NCBI RefSeq assembly: GCF_003991205.1
Contig: NZ_RXOZ01000032.1
Location: forward strand, 62,001 to 126,000
Reading direction: 5' to 3'
Source of the DNA: Georgenia sp. SYP-B2076
GTDB lineage: Bacteria; Actinomycetota; Actinomycetes; Actinomycetales; Actinomycetaceae
Length of the DNA stretch: 64,000 bases
Shown one piece after another: positions 53,379 through 61,945 of the stretch (position 1 is its first letter; every line of letters starts with the position of its first letter). Below the pieces are notes generated by a model. The model was not told where the DNA came from. It saw nothing but the letters and a program-made list of their open reading frames with translations, and did not search any database. The translations under genes and the position numbers were made by a program.

Positions 53379-53406
53379 GGGGGCGGCCCGGCGGGCCGCC
53401 CCCTTT
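53379..53406 (+). terminator. Intrinsic terminator after hemL
   Basis: GGGGGCGGCCC (53379-53389), loop ggc, GGGCCGCCCCC (53393-53403): a perfect 11-bp GC stem followed by TTT. It lies 70 nt after the hemL stop and 43 nt before the end of the convergent RDD gene, so it may stop both transcripts. Confidence 0.85.
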
Positions 53407-53448
53407 CGCGTCGCTGACCCGCCCGGATCACTCCTGGCGGGGCGCCGC

Positions 53449-54246
53449 TCAGGGCCTGACGACGACGCTGCCGGCGATCTTGTCGGCGAAGGTCTGCTTC
53501 TTCGGGTCCCACAGCGGCCAGAGGTAGCCGAGCATGAGGATCGAGTCGAGGACGTGCGCGATGTCGCGGCCCAGGGCCAGCCCGGCGCCGATCGGCTGCT
53601 GGTCGCGCTCGCGCACGAGCCAGATCTTCAAGACCGACTTGCCCACCGACTGGCCGGTGCGGCCCTGGCGGATCAGCCGGTTCCAGACCCACGTGCCGAT
53701 GTAGAGCAGCCAGCCGAGGAGCATGACGACGGCCCCGGCCGCGTTCGGCTCGGACGTGACGTTCCCGAAGACGTCGACCGCCGGCTGCGCGGTGGCGGAG
53801 GCGATGCCGAAGAGGATCCACGGCACGAACCCGACGACGAGGCTGTCGATCACCGATGCTCCGACGCGCAGGCCCCAGTGCGCCAGCTCCGGGCCCCGGG
53901 GCATCGGCGCGGCGCCAGCGCTCGGGAACTGGCCCGGCTGGCCGTACGCGGGCTGGCCATAGGGCTGCTGGCCGTACGGTGCCTGCCCGTAGGGCTGCTG
54001 GCCGTACGGCGCCTCGCCCGCCCCTGGCTGGCCGTAGCTGGCCTGGCCGTAGGGCTGCTGGCCGTACGAGGCCGCCCCGGCCGGTTCAGGCGCCGCCTGG
54101 CCGTAGCTTCCGTCCGAGGACTGCTCGCCGTAGGCCGGCAGGCCGTAGGACTGCTCGCCGTACTGAGGGACCGCCGCACGCTCCGGTGTCGGCACGGGCT
54201 CCTGGTGGGGCTTCCCGTACGGGTCCTCGTTGGACGGTGTGCTCAC
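53449..54246 (-). CDS. RDD-family membrane protein with Tyr/Gly/Gln repeats
   Basis: A 265-residue protein. The first 115 residues are low-complexity, with repeated PYGQQPYGQ and AYGQP units. The RDD domain follows (about 125-260): the first span near [17 protein letters not shown], a second at [16 protein letters not shown], the conserved basic [14 protein letters not shown], and a last span at [18 protein letters not shown] proteins are small membrane proteins; some export Na+ or H+. The N-terminal repeat matches the style of the TM2 protein at 349-909. The start is GTG 54246 with GAAGGGGAG upstream. Confidence 0.86.
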   Translation of the reverse strand: MSTPSNEDPYGKPHQEPVPTPERAAVPQYGEQSYGLPAYGEQSSDGSYGQAAPEPAGAASYGQQPYGQASYGQPGAGEAPYGQQPYGQAPYGQQPYGQPAYGQPGQFPSAGAAPMPRGPELAHWGLRVGASVIDSLVVGFVPWILFGIASATAQPAVDVFGNVTSEPNAAGAVVMLLGWLLYIGTWVWNRLIRQGRTGQSVGKSVLKIWLVRERDQQPIGAGLALGRDIAHVLDSILMLGYLWPLWDPKKQTFADKIAGSVVVRP

Positions 54247-54321
54247 AGCGCTCCCCTTCGACTATCTGGACATATTTCCTCTGAATTGTGGCGCATGTGG
54301 CCCGGCAGGGATAGCCGCGTC

Positions 54322-55572
54322 TCAACGGACCCCCGCTGGAGACGATGCGGGGCCACGGGGAGCAGCCCCGGGGCGCGCGGCCGTGGCGACGGGCACGGCC
54401 CGCGCGCCGGCGCCCCAGACCACGGCCAGCGCCGCCGCGCCGATAACGGCGAGCACGCCGCTGGCCGGGACGAGAAGGTCCACGTGCGCGGGCGTCATGA
54501 CCCGGGGCCCGAGCAGCGTGAGGCCGGCGGCCAACGCTGCGGGCGCGACGAGCGCGCCCAGGAGCGTGGCGCCCCGGCGCCACAGGGGCGAACGGACCAG
54601 GAGCGCGGTGGCGGCCAGCCATGGGGGCACCGCCCAGGCGGCGGCCGTGAGGAGGCGCTCGCGTGTCCCGCTCCACAGGAGGTAACCCTCGGCACTGTCG
54701 ATGCTCCCCTCGAAGGTCCGCGCCCGGCCGAGCGCCGGGAACGCGGCGACGGTCATGAGCGCCGCGCCCAGACCCACCCCTACGACCACGGGCAGCCACC
54801 ACTGTCGGTACGCGGCCACGGGCTCCTCTTCCACCAGGGCCGCCACCTCGGCCGTGGTGGAGAGCCCGGCCCGGTCCGCGGCGCGAGCGCGCCGGCCGCC
54901 TGCCCGGGCCACCCGGACGAGCACGACGACCGTCACCGCCACCACGAGGACGAAGGCGGGCACGGTCGCCGCGGCCGCAACGCCCGCCACGGGGCCGCGG
55001 CAGGAGCCGACCGCCCCCGCGCAGGAGTCGGCGAGCGACGCGGTGCGCCCGGTCAGCGCCAGGAGGGCCGCGGCGCCGGGGAGCAGGGCCCAGACCGCGA
55101 CCTTCTCCGACCGGCTCCACAGGGGGGCCGCGGTCACGACGACCGCGCCGGCGAGCCAGCAGGGCAGGACGACGACGACGAACACGGCCAGGACCGACAT
55201 CGAGGCCGACACGCCGGACGCGCCGACGGCCAGGGCCAGGGGCGCCACCACCGGGAGCGCGACGAGGAGCCCCAGCGCCACCAGCAGGACCGCGAGCGCC
55301 GGCAGCCATGACCGCGCCAGGAGTGGCATGCGGGCCGGGCGTGCGCCGCCCCGCTCCTCGAGCAGCGCGGCGGCGACCTCCTCGGGGGGCCCGAGCTCGA
55401 GCAGCACGCGCGTGACGTCGCCCGGTGCCCACGGGCGTGGCCCGAGCGCGGACTCGACATGCTCGCGCACCCCGGCCAGGACCTCGGCCCGCAGCACCGG
55501 GTCGGCGGGCGCCAGCATGCGGCCGAGGTCGTCCAGGAAGGTCGTCACGTCGTCCGGCCCCTGCGGCGTCAC
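54322..55572 (-). CDS. HAAS-domain multi-span membrane protein, second of pair
   Basis: A 416-residue protein. Residues about 5-75 are a HAAS helical signalling domain (FLDDLGRMLAPADPVLRAEV; LLELGPPEEVAAALLEE). Seven to eight membrane spans follow, and a basic Pro/Ala tail. HAAS domains occur in membrane proteins encoded next to PadR regulators and are thought to bind them or pass signals. It begins at GTG 55572 in a GTGA overlap with the preceding HAAS gene; GTG 55575 and ATG 55599 are alternatives. I know no function for this pair. Confidence 0.75.
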   Translation of the reverse strand: MTPQGPDDVTTFLDDLGRMLAPADPVLRAEVLAGVREHVESALGPRPWAPGDVTRVLLELGPPEEVAAALLEERGGARPARMPLLARSWLPALAVLLVALGLLVALPVVAPLALAVGASGVSASMSVLAVFVVVVLPCWLAGAVVVTAAPLWSRSEKVAVWALLPGAAALLALTGRTASLADSCAGAVGSCRGPVAGVAAAATVPAFVLVVAVTVVVLVRVARAGGRRARAADRAGLSTTAEVAALVEEEPVAAYRQWWLPVVVGVGLGAALMTVAAFPALGRARTFEGSIDSAEGYLLWSGTRERLLTAAAWAVPPWLAATALLVRSPLWRRGATLLGALVAPAALAAGLTLLGPRVMTPAHVDLLVPASGVLAVIGAAALAVVWGAGARAVPVATAARPGAAPRGPASSPAGVR

Positions 55573-56396
55573 CACTGACCCACCCCCGGGCCCGCCCATG
55601 CGCCGGGCATGCCGGGCGGGGCGGGCGGTCGGAGCGCCCGCGCCCGGGTCGCCCCGTCCCTCCAGAGCCGGGCCAGGACGGTCACCGCCGCCACGACGAC
55701 GCCCACCATCCCCGCGCCGCCCAACAGGAGCCCGACAGGTCCGGAGACGACGGCGGCGAGCACGACGACCACCGCGACCGCGAGCGCCGCGCCGGGAAGC
55801 AGTGCGACCCCTACCGTCTTCTGGCGGCTCCCCCACAGCGGCGAGAGGAGCAGGAGGGCGGACGTGACGACCCATCCGGGCAGTGCCAGGGCCAACATGA
55901 TCACAACCGACCACACGAAGTCGTAGGCCGTCGGCAGCAGCACGTTCTGGCCGCCGCCTGCCTCCGTGGCGCTGGTGGACGCGACCCCGGCGCGCACGAG
56001 CACGGGCAGTCCGATGCCGAGCACCACCAGGGTGCCAAGCGTCAGCAAGACGCCGACGAGCACCGGCACCCACGCCTGGGCGAGCGCCGGCAGGACGTGC
56101 GGACCCGGGACGGACTGGTGCGACGGCGCGGCGGGCGAGTCCGGGGCGCCAGTCCATGTCGGGGACCGGTCGGCCAGAGCCTCCGCCGCCACGCGGTCGG
56201 GTGGTCCCAGCTCGGCCAGGACCGCGTCGACGCGCTCGGCCGTCGGCGGCTGGGGGCCGTCCGCGAGCGCGGCGTCGATGTGCTCGCGCAGCCCCGCGAG
56301 GACCTCGGCCCGGTCGAGGGGGTTGAGATCGGCGAGCATCCGGGCGACGTCGTCGAGGTAGGCGGCGGCGGGATCGCCGGGCGAAGGGTCGGTCAT
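55569..56396 (-). CDS. HAAS-domain membrane protein, first of pair
   Basis: A 275-residue protein similar in layout to its downstream neighbour. HAAS domain at about 8-78 (YLDDVARMLADLNPLDRAEV; VLAELGPPDRVAAEAL), then about five spans (VPVLVGVLLTLGTLVVLGIG and others), and a Pro-rich end. The helical signatures LxxDLxRAEVLAGxREH recur in both proteins, suggesting duplication. ATG 56396 overlaps the padR stop as ATGA and its end overlaps the next gene as GTGA, so padR and both HAAS genes form one translational unit. Confidence 0.76.
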   Translation of the reverse strand: MTDPSPGDPAAAYLDDVARMLADLNPLDRAEVLAGLREHIDAALADGPQPPTAERVDAVLAELGPPDRVAAEALADRSPTWTGAPDSPAAPSHQSVPGPHVLPALAQAWVPVLVGVLLTLGTLVVLGIGLPVLVRAGVASTSATEAGGGQNVLLPTAYDFVWSVVIMLALALPGWVVTSALLLLSPLWGSRQKTVGVALLPGAALAVAVVVVLAAVVSGPVGLLLGGAGMVGVVVAAVTVLARLWRDGATRARALRPPAPPGMPGAWAGPGVGQW

Positions 56397-56743
56397 GTCA
56401 GATCTGCTCTCTGCTCGAGGGCCGCGTCAACCGCATCCCGGAAGGGCTGCCAGGTGCGGGCGAAGGCGTCGAGCGCCCGCTCGCCGTCGCTGGTGAGGGA
56501 GTAGTAGCGCCGGGGCGGCCCCGTGGTGGAGTCCTGCCAGCTCGTCTCGACGAGGCCGGCCCTGCGCAGGCGCGCGAGCAGGGGGTAGAGCGTGCCCTCG
56601 CCGCTCATGAGGACGCCGTCCCGGGTGAGGGTGCGGGCGATGTCGAGGCCGTACCGCCGCCCGCCGCGGAGGAGGGCGAGGACGCAGTACTCGAGCGCTC
56701 CACGACGCAGGTTCGAGAGAATGCTCTCCCCGCCCGGTATCAT
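56393..56743 (-). CDS. PadR-family transcriptional regulator
   Basis: A 116-residue PadR protein: EYCVLALLRGGRRYGLDIA, then GEGTLYPLLARLRRAGLVET and the wing GPPRRYYSLTSDGERAL. PadR proteins are dimeric repressors, usually of neighbouring membrane genes, here the two HAAS proteins. TTGTTC (56775-56780, minus strand) and TACCTT (56751-56756), 18 bp apart, give a good promoter. The -10 ends 7 nt before ATG 56743, so the message is probably leaderless. The inverted repeat at 56793-56877 lies just upstream of that promoter. Confidence 0.9.
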   Translation of the reverse strand: MIPGGESILSNLRRGALEYCVLALLRGGRRYGLDIARTLTRDGVLMSGEGTLYPLLARLRRAGLVETSWQDSTTGPPRRYYSLTSDGERALDAFARTWQPFRDAVDAALEQRADLT

Positions 56744-56792
56744 GCGTCACAAGGTAGCGCCGCCCGGGACACGGGAACAACCCCTCCCCTCA

Positions 56793-56877
56793 GCGCCGAG
56801 AGGTCAAGTACTGACAGTGAGGCGTCGCGGCGAGGATGCGACCGCCGGGCAGGCGCTAGTACTTGACCGCTCGGCGC
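56793..56877. repeat. Long inverted repeat between phosphatase and padR genes
   Basis: A 20-bp arm (56793-56812, beginning GCGCCGAG and ending AAGTACT) is repeated in inverse orientation at 56858-56877, with one mismatch. The 45-nt loop is unrelated. Each arm holds GGTCAAGTACT or its mirror, more AT-rich than its surroundings. In the minus-strand RNA it would form a long stem 13 nt after the phosphatase stop. As DNA it could be two inverted binding sites upstream of the padR promoter. Confidence 0.75.
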
Positions 56878-56890
56878 CCGCGCGGGGGGG

Positions 56891-57505
56891 CTACTCCCGG
56901 CCGGGCTCCGGGGCGGTGGGCGGGATGTTCCAGTACCGCACCGCCGGGAAGCCGCGGGCGGTCGTCAGCACGCTGCGGTGCGCGGCGTCGAGGAGGAAGC
57001 CGGAGCCGTTCCGCGCCGGCAGGCCGAGCCACCGCGCCGCGAGCACGCGCAGCAGGTGGCTGTGGGCGACGATCAGCACGTCGCCGTCGCGGAGCGCCGC
57101 GCGGGCGCGGCGGAGGACCCGGTCGACCCGGACGCCCACCGATGCGGCGTCCTCCCCGCCGGGCGCGCCGTCGTCCCACAGGTTCCACGGGCCGAGCCCG
57201 GCCGCCTCGCGGGTGGCCAGGTACTCCGCGGTGGTGCGGCCCTCGAGGGTGCCGTAGTCCCACTCCACCAAGTCCTCGAGCACCTCCAGGTCCTCCAGCC
57301 CGGCCAGCTCGGCGGTGCGCCGGGCGCGCTGCCGCGGGCTGACGAGCACCGCCGCGAACGTGCGGTCGCCCAGCTCGTCGAGCAGGTGACGGGCCTGGGC
57401 CTCGCCGACCTCGGTGAGCGGGATGTCGGTGGTGCCGGTGTGCTGGCCGCTCTCGCTCCACTCGGTCTGGCCGTGCCGGACGACGATCAGCTCGGACTCG
57501 GACAT
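56891..57505 (-). CDS. Histidine phosphatase (phosphoglycerate-mutase-like)
   Basis: A 204-residue protein with the phosphohistidine motif VVRHGQTEW (His near 10), the GTTDIPLTEVGEAQA segment, the acid/base Glu in EWDYGTLEGRT, and the second His in VAHSHLLRVLAARWLG. It is a small-molecule phosphatase of the broad-specificity branch (Cof/GpmB-like), with unknown substrate. ATG 57505 is used; longer in-frame readings lack a ribosome site. It is divergent from purB. Confidence 0.9.
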   Translation of the reverse strand: MSESELIVVRHGQTEWSESGQHTGTTDIPLTEVGEAQARHLLDELGDRTFAAVLVSPRQRARRTAELAGLEDLEVLEDLVEWDYGTLEGRTTAEYLATREAAGLGPWNLWDDGAPGGEDAASVGVRVDRVLRRARAALRDGDVLIVAHSHLLRVLAARWLGLPARNGSGFLLDAAHRSVLTTARGFPAVRYWNIPPTAPEPGRE

Positions 57506-57636
57506 CTGCGGCTCCCTCGGTGCGGGCGACGGCACGAGCATGCCCCTCCCGGCCGCCGCCCGCACCGTATCGCGCCGCGGGCGCTCGCCGCGGACGCCCC
57601 GACACCGGCCCCCATACGCCTGGAATGATGACCGCC

Positions 57637-59073
57637 ATGACTGAGCGCGTCGACCTGTCCACCCTGACCCCGCCCATCGCCCTGGGCCCCCTCGACGGCC
57701 GGTACCGCACGGTGGTCGCGCCCCTGACGAACCACCTCTCCGAGGCGGCGCTGAACCGCGCGCGCCTGCAGGTGGAGGTCGAGTGGCTCATCCACCTGAC
57801 CGAGACCGGCGCGCTCCCCGGTGCGCCCACGCTCACCGACGCGGACAAGGGCTACCTCCGCGACGTCGTCGCCACCTTCGGCGACGCGGAGATCGCCGAG
57901 CTGGCCGAGATCGAGCGGGAGACCCGGCACGACGTCAAGGCCGTGGAGTACTTCCTCAAGCGGCGCCTCGACGCCGCCCCGGCGACCGTCGGCGAGGGCA
58001 CCGTGCTGCCGCAGGTCCACGAGATCGTCCACATCTTCTGCACGAGCGAGGACGTCAACAACCTCTCCTACGCCCTGACCGTGCGCTCCGCCGTCGAGGA
58101 CGTCTGGCTGCCCGCCGCGGCCGAGATGGTCGACGACGTCGCGGCGCTGGCCAAGGAGCACGCCGGCGCCGCGATGCTCGCCCGCACGCACGGCCAGCCC
58201 GCCACGCCCACAACGCTGGGCAAGGAGCTGGCCGTCCTCGCCCACCGGCTGCGCCGCCAGCTGCGGCGCGTCGGCGCCGCCGAGTACCTCGGCAAGCTCA
58301 ACGGCGCCACGGGCACCTACGGCGCCCACGTGATCTCCGTGCCGGGGACGGACTGGGAGGACGTCTCACGCACCTTCGTCGAGCACCTCGGCCTGACCTG
58401 GAACCCGCTGACGACCCAGATCGAGTCGCACGACTGGCAGGCGGAGCTCTACGCGGACGTCGCCCGGTTCAACCGCGTGCTGCACAACCTCGCCACCGAC
58501 GCCTGGACGTACATCTCGCTGGGCTACTTCCACCAGCGGCTCTCCGCGCAGGGCTCGACCGGCTCCTCGACGATGCCTCACAAGGTCAACCCCATCCGCT
58601 TCGAGAACGCCGAGGCGAACCTCGAGATCTCCTGCGCCCTGCTCGACACCCTCGCCGCCACCCTCGTCACGTCGCGCCTGCAGCGCGACCTGACCGACTC
58701 CAGCACCCAGCGCAACATCGGCGTCGCCTTCGGCCACTCGCTCCTCGCCATCGACAACATCCGCCGCGGCCTGGCGGGCCTCGACGTCGACGGCGACGCC
58801 CTGGCCCGCGACCTCGACGGCAACTGGGAGGTGCTCGGCGAGGCGGTGCAGCAAGCCATGCGGGCCGCGTCCATCGCCGGCGCGACCGGCATGGAGGACC
58901 CGTACGAGCGGCTCAAGGAGCTCACCCGGGGGCGGCGCGTCGACGGTGCCGGGATGCGCGCCTTCATCGCGGGCCTCGGTCTGCCCGGCGACGTCGAGGA
59001 TCGGCTGCGGGTCCTCGAGCCGGGCACGTACACGGGCCTGGCCGCGCAGCTCGTGGGCCACCTCGACGACTGA
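57637..59073 (+). CDS. purB: Adenylosuccinate lyase
   Basis: A 478-residue lyase of the PurB group like that of E. coli: LGPLDGRYRTVVAPL at the N-terminus, HIFCTSEDVNNLSYAL, the His region ARTHGQPATPTTLGKEL, and the signature loop GSSTMPHKVNPIRFE. It acts twice in purine synthesis, releasing fumarate from SAICAR and from adenylosuccinate. Three ATGs are in frame (57625, 57628, 57637). I chose 57637, where the conserved N-terminus begins; AATGAT sits 7 nt before it. Confidence 0.94.
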   Translation: MTERVDLSTLTPPIALGPLDGRYRTVVAPLTNHLSEAALNRARLQVEVEWLIHLTETGALPGAPTLTDADKGYLRDVVATFGDAEIAELAEIERETRHDVKAVEYFLKRRLDAAPATVGEGTVLPQVHEIVHIFCTSEDVNNLSYALTVRSAVEDVWLPAAAEMVDDVAALAKEHAGAAMLARTHGQPATPTTLGKELAVLAHRLRRQLRRVGAAEYLGKLNGATGTYGAHVISVPGTDWEDVSRTFVEHLGLTWNPLTTQIESHDWQAELYADVARFNRVLHNLATDAWTYISLGYFHQRLSAQGSTGSSTMPHKVNPIRFENAEANLEISCALLDTLAATLVTSRLQRDLTDSSTQRNIGVAFGHSLLAIDNIRRGLAGLDVDGDALARDLDGNWEVLGEAVQQAMRAASIAGATGMEDPYERLKELTRGRRVDGAGMRAFIAGLGLPGDVEDRLRVLEPGTYTGLAAQLVGHLDD

Positions 59074-59152
59074 CGGCCGCCGCGCGGCGACCGCAACCCG
59101 CAACCCGCTGCCCCCGACGCCGGGCGCGCGGGCGGCCGCGGCGCCGCGCCCG

Positions 59153-60037
59153 TCAGCCCGCGAGCACCTCGCCCAGGGCCTCGTGCCCGACGGCGCCGAG
59201 CACGGGTGCGTCGTCGGCGTGGGCGAGCAGCGCCGTCGCCAGGACGAGGGCCCAGCCCCGGGCGCGGCGCCAGGTCGCGGCGTCGTAACCGCCCAGCTCG
59301 TCCAGGCGTGCCATGAAGCGGCGCCGGCCCTGGCCGTCGAAGGTGAGCCACGCCGTGGCGAGGTCGGTCGCCGGGTCGCCCGCCGTGAGGTCGCCGAAGT
59401 CGATCACGGCCGCGAGCGCGCCGTCGCGCAGGACCATGTTGGCGGGGTGCAGGTCCCCGTGGAGCCACAGGGGCGGCCCATGCCACGCCGGCTCCGCGCT
59501 GAGCTCGTCCCACAGCCCGGCGACGCGGGTGGCCTGCGGGACGCTCCCGCCCGCCAGCCGCTCCCGCACCGCCCCGTGCCGAAGGACCAGCGCCACGCCC
59601 CGCACGGGGTTGGCGGGGGCGTCCGTCGGCGCGGGCCGGTGCAGCGCCGCGACGAACGCCGCCAGCGTCTCGGCGGCCCCGCCTCGCTCCCGGGCGGGCA
59701 CCTCCGCGGCGGGCGTGCCCGGCACCCAGGGGCTCACGGACCACGCCCAGGGGTAGTAGCCGGTCGGGACGCCGGCGCGCAGCGGCACCGGCACCTGAAC
59801 GGGGAGCCGTCCCGCGAGCTCCGGCAACCACCGTTGCTCGTTGACGATCAGCTGCGCCGCCGCCGCGCGCCGGGGCAGGCGGACCACCAGGTCCGGGCCG
59901 AGGCGCAGGATCGCGTTGTCCCAGCCGTTCGTATGCGGCCGCAGAGGCAGCCCGGCCAGGTCGGGCTGCTGGTCGGCGAGCAGCCGACGGACCAGCGCCT
60001 CGCCGATCTCGAGCTCGGCGGCCGGCACTCGCGCCAT
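59153..60037 (-). CDS. Aminoglycoside-phosphotransferase-fold kinase
   Basis: A 294-residue APH/choline-kinase-fold protein. The N-lobe has NGWDNAILRLGPDLVVRLPR. The catalytic loop is LWLHGDLHPANMVLR, and the metal site is AVIDFGDLTAGDPATDLA. This form (HGDLHPxN, DFGD) is typical of the large actinobacterial APH family, most members of which are not antibiotic-resistance enzymes; the substrate is unknown. ATG 60037 is chosen as the first residue of the conserved part. It is convergent with purB across 79 nt. Confidence 0.85.
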   Translation of the reverse strand: MARVPAAELEIGEALVRRLLADQQPDLAGLPLRPHTNGWDNAILRLGPDLVVRLPRRAAAAQLIVNEQRWLPELAGRLPVQVPVPLRAGVPTGYYPWAWSVSPWVPGTPAAEVPARERGGAAETLAAFVAALHRPAPTDAPANPVRGVALVLRHGAVRERLAGGSVPQATRVAGLWDELSAEPAWHGPPLWLHGDLHPANMVLRDGALAAVIDFGDLTAGDPATDLATAWLTFDGQGRRRFMARLDELGGYDAATWRRARGWALVLATALLAHADDAPVLGAVGHEALGEVLAG

Positions 60038-60193
60038 GTGTGCTCCTGCTCCGGTCGGCGTGACGACGTACGGGCCCATCGTGCCGCGCGGCGGGCCACG
60101 CGGCGTCCGCACCGTTGCGCGCGCCCTCTCCGGTGCGGAGCGCCACAGCGCCCTCTCAGGCCATTGTCAGCCGACCCCCGTAAGGTTCGGGCG

Positions 60194-60886
60194 GTGAACC
60201 TGCTGCTTGCCGCGACCCAGACCGGCTCGACCGCCCCGCTCACCGGCGTGGCAGGCTGGGCCGTCAGCGTGATGGAGACCCTCGGTGGCCTCGGCGCCGC
60301 CCTCCTCATCGCGCTGGAGAACCTCTTCCCGCCGCTGCCCAGCGAGGTGATCCTCCCCCTCGCCGGCTTCACCGCCTCCCGCGGCAGCCTCGGCCTGCTC
60401 GAGGTGATCATCTGGTGCACCGCCGGCTCCGTCGTCGGCGCCTGGGTGCTCTACGGCATCGGCGCCCTGCTGGGCCGCGACCGCACCCGCGCGATCATGA
60501 ACTGGCTGCCGCTCGTCAAGCTCGAGGACGTCGACCGCACCGAGGCCTGGTTCCTCAAGCACGGCAAGGGCACGGTCTTCCTCGGCCGGATGATCCCGAT
60601 CTTCCGCAGCCTCATCTCCATCCCCGCCGGCATCACGCGCATGCGCCTGCCGCTGTTCACCCTCCTGACGCTGAGCGGCTCCCTGGTCTGGAACACCGTG
60701 CTGATCCTGGCCGGCTACTGGCTCGGGGAGCAGTGGCACGTGGTCGAGAACTACGTCGGCATCTTCACCAAGGTCGTCATCGTCGCCGTCGTCCTCGCGC
60801 TCGCGTGGTTCGTCGTCTCACGGGTCCGCGCCACGCGCGTGACCAAGAGGGCGCCCGACGCCGGCCCGACCGACGACGCCGCCTGA
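60194..60886 (+). CDS. DedA-family membrane protein
   Basis: A 230-residue DedA/SNARE-associated protein. The first helices read ALENLFPPLPSEVILPLAGF, with the acidic residue of DedA transporters. The conserved GRMIPIFRSLISIPAG has the essential Arg residues, and WNTVLILAGYWLG follows. DedA proteins act in lipid translocation (undecaprenyl-phosphate or phospholipid recycling) and proton-dependent membrane homeostasis. The start is GTG 60194; TAAGGT (60181-60186) lies 7 nt upstream with no ribosome site, so a leaderless message is likely. Confidence 0.9.
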   Translation: MNLLLAATQTGSTAPLTGVAGWAVSVMETLGGLGAALLIALENLFPPLPSEVILPLAGFTASRGSLGLLEVIIWCTAGSVVGAWVLYGIGALLGRDRTRAIMNWLPLVKLEDVDRTEAWFLKHGKGTVFLGRMIPIFRSLISIPAGITRMRLPLFTLLTLSGSLVWNTVLILAGYWLGEQWHVVENYVGIFTKVVIVAVVLALAWFVVSRVRATRVTKRAPDAGPTDDAA

Positions 60887-60901
60887 CCAGCCACGCGACC
60901 G

Positions 60902-61831
60902 TCAGTCGCCGAGCCGGTCCAGGCGGCGCAGCAGCACGCCCTCCCGCAGGGCCCAGGGGCAGATCTCCAGCTCGTCGACGCCCAGCGCCTTCATGGCCCG
61001 CTGCGCGACCATGGCGCCCGCCACGATCTGGTAGGTCCGCTCGGGCGTGATGCCGGGCAGCTCCATGCGCTGCTCGGCGGGGATCTTGGCCAGCCGCGGC
61101 GTCCAGTCCTGCAGGTCGGCCAGCTGCATGCGGCGGCGCTCCTCCGGGCCCACGACGGCGACCCGCTGGCCCGCCAGGCGCGCGAGCGAGCGGAAGGTCT
61201 TGGACGTGCCGACGACCCGGTCGGGTGCCGGCAGCGCGGCGAGCTCCTTCGCGACCGGCGCCAGCGCGGCCCTGACGTAGGCCCTGAGCTCGTCGATCTC
61301 CGGCTCGGTCGGCGGGTCCGAGCGCAGGAACTCGCGGGTGAGGCGCCCGGCGCCCAGCGGCACCGAGGCGGCGTAGTCGGGACGCTCGTCGATCCCGGTC
61401 GCGATCTCGAGGGAACCGCCGCCGATGTCGAGCACCAGCAGGCGCCCGGCGGCCCACCCGTGCCAGCGCCGGGCCGCGAGGAAGGTCAGCTCGGCCTCCT
61501 GACGGCCCGTCAGGACCTGCAGCGGCACGCCGGCCACCTGCTCCAGGCGGTCGAGGACCGCCGGGCCGTTGGTGGCCTCCCGGATCGCGGAGGTCGCGAT
61601 GCCGATCATCTCGTCCGGCCCGAAGCGCGCCGCGGCGGCACTGGCTCGGCCGACGGCGGAGCTGAGCGCCGCCACGCCGGCGTCACTGATCCGGCCGTCG
61701 TCCTCGAGGTAGCGCATCAGCCGCATGGTGCTGCTCCTGTCGACGGCGGGCGCCGGCCGCGCGTCCCGCTCGGCGTCGACCATGAGCAGGTGCACGGTGT
61801 TGGAACCGATGTCGAGGACCCCGAGGCGCAT
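60902..61831 (-). CDS. Ppx/GppA exopolyphosphatase-family protein
   Basis: A 309-residue single-lobe-pair Ppx/GppA domain: LDIGSNTVHLLMVDAERD at the N-terminus, IGIATSAIREATNG, VLDIGGGSLEIATG (phosphate loop), and GTSKTFRSLARLAG. The family hydrolyses polyphosphate or pppGpp. The short form, without the C-terminal HD domain, is common in actinobacteria. TACCTT (minus strand, 61838-61843) is 6 nt before ATG 61831. It is convergent with dedA (15-nt gap) and divergent from the mini-ORF at 61916. Confidence 0.9.
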   Translation of the reverse strand: MRLGVLDIGSNTVHLLMVDAERDARPAPAVDRSSTMRLMRYLEDDGRISDAGVAALSSAVGRASAAAARFGPDEMIGIATSAIREATNGPAVLDRLEQVAGVPLQVLTGRQEAELTFLAARRWHGWAAGRLLVLDIGGGSLEIATGIDERPDYAASVPLGAGRLTREFLRSDPPTEPEIDELRAYVRAALAPVAKELAALPAPDRVVGTSKTFRSLARLAGQRVAVVGPEERRRMQLADLQDWTPRLAKIPAEQRMELPGITPERTYQIVAGAMVAQRAMKALGVDELEICPWALREGVLLRRLDRLGD

Positions 61832-61903
61832 GGCCTCAAGGTAGCGGCGCCGCCGACCGGGGCCGCGCGGCGGCCGGCCGTGCCGGGTGCCACCCGCACC
61901 GCC

Positions 61904-61909
61904 TAGAGT
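61904..61909 (+). promoter_or_regulatory. -10 box of the mini-ORF / YezG-like message
   Basis: TAGAGT lies 6 nt before GTG 61916, so transcription should start on that GTG. No clear -35 is present. Confidence 0.5.
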
Positions 61910-61915
61910 CGACGG

Positions 61916-61945
61916 GTGACCACCGACACCAGGCGCGCCCGATGA
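61916..61945 (+). CDS. Leaderless nine-codon mini-ORF coupled to the YezG-like gene
   Basis: GTG 61916 opens a nine-codon frame, MTTDTRRAR, whose TGA (61943-61945) overlaps the downstream ATG (61942) as ATGA. Because the GTG sits where transcription should start and the main gene has no ribosome-binding site, ribosomes are likely to load on this mini-ORF and reinitiate on the main ATG. Its sequence (three consecutive basic codons at the end) may matter for control, but it may simply serve as a landing frame. Confidence 0.5.
   Translation: MTTDTRRAR

Noticed and set aside
59153-60037. Aminoglycoside resistance gene
   Set aside because: It has the APH fold only. The actinobacterial members of this branch are chromosomal and of unknown substrate; nothing indicates antibiotic specificity or transfer.
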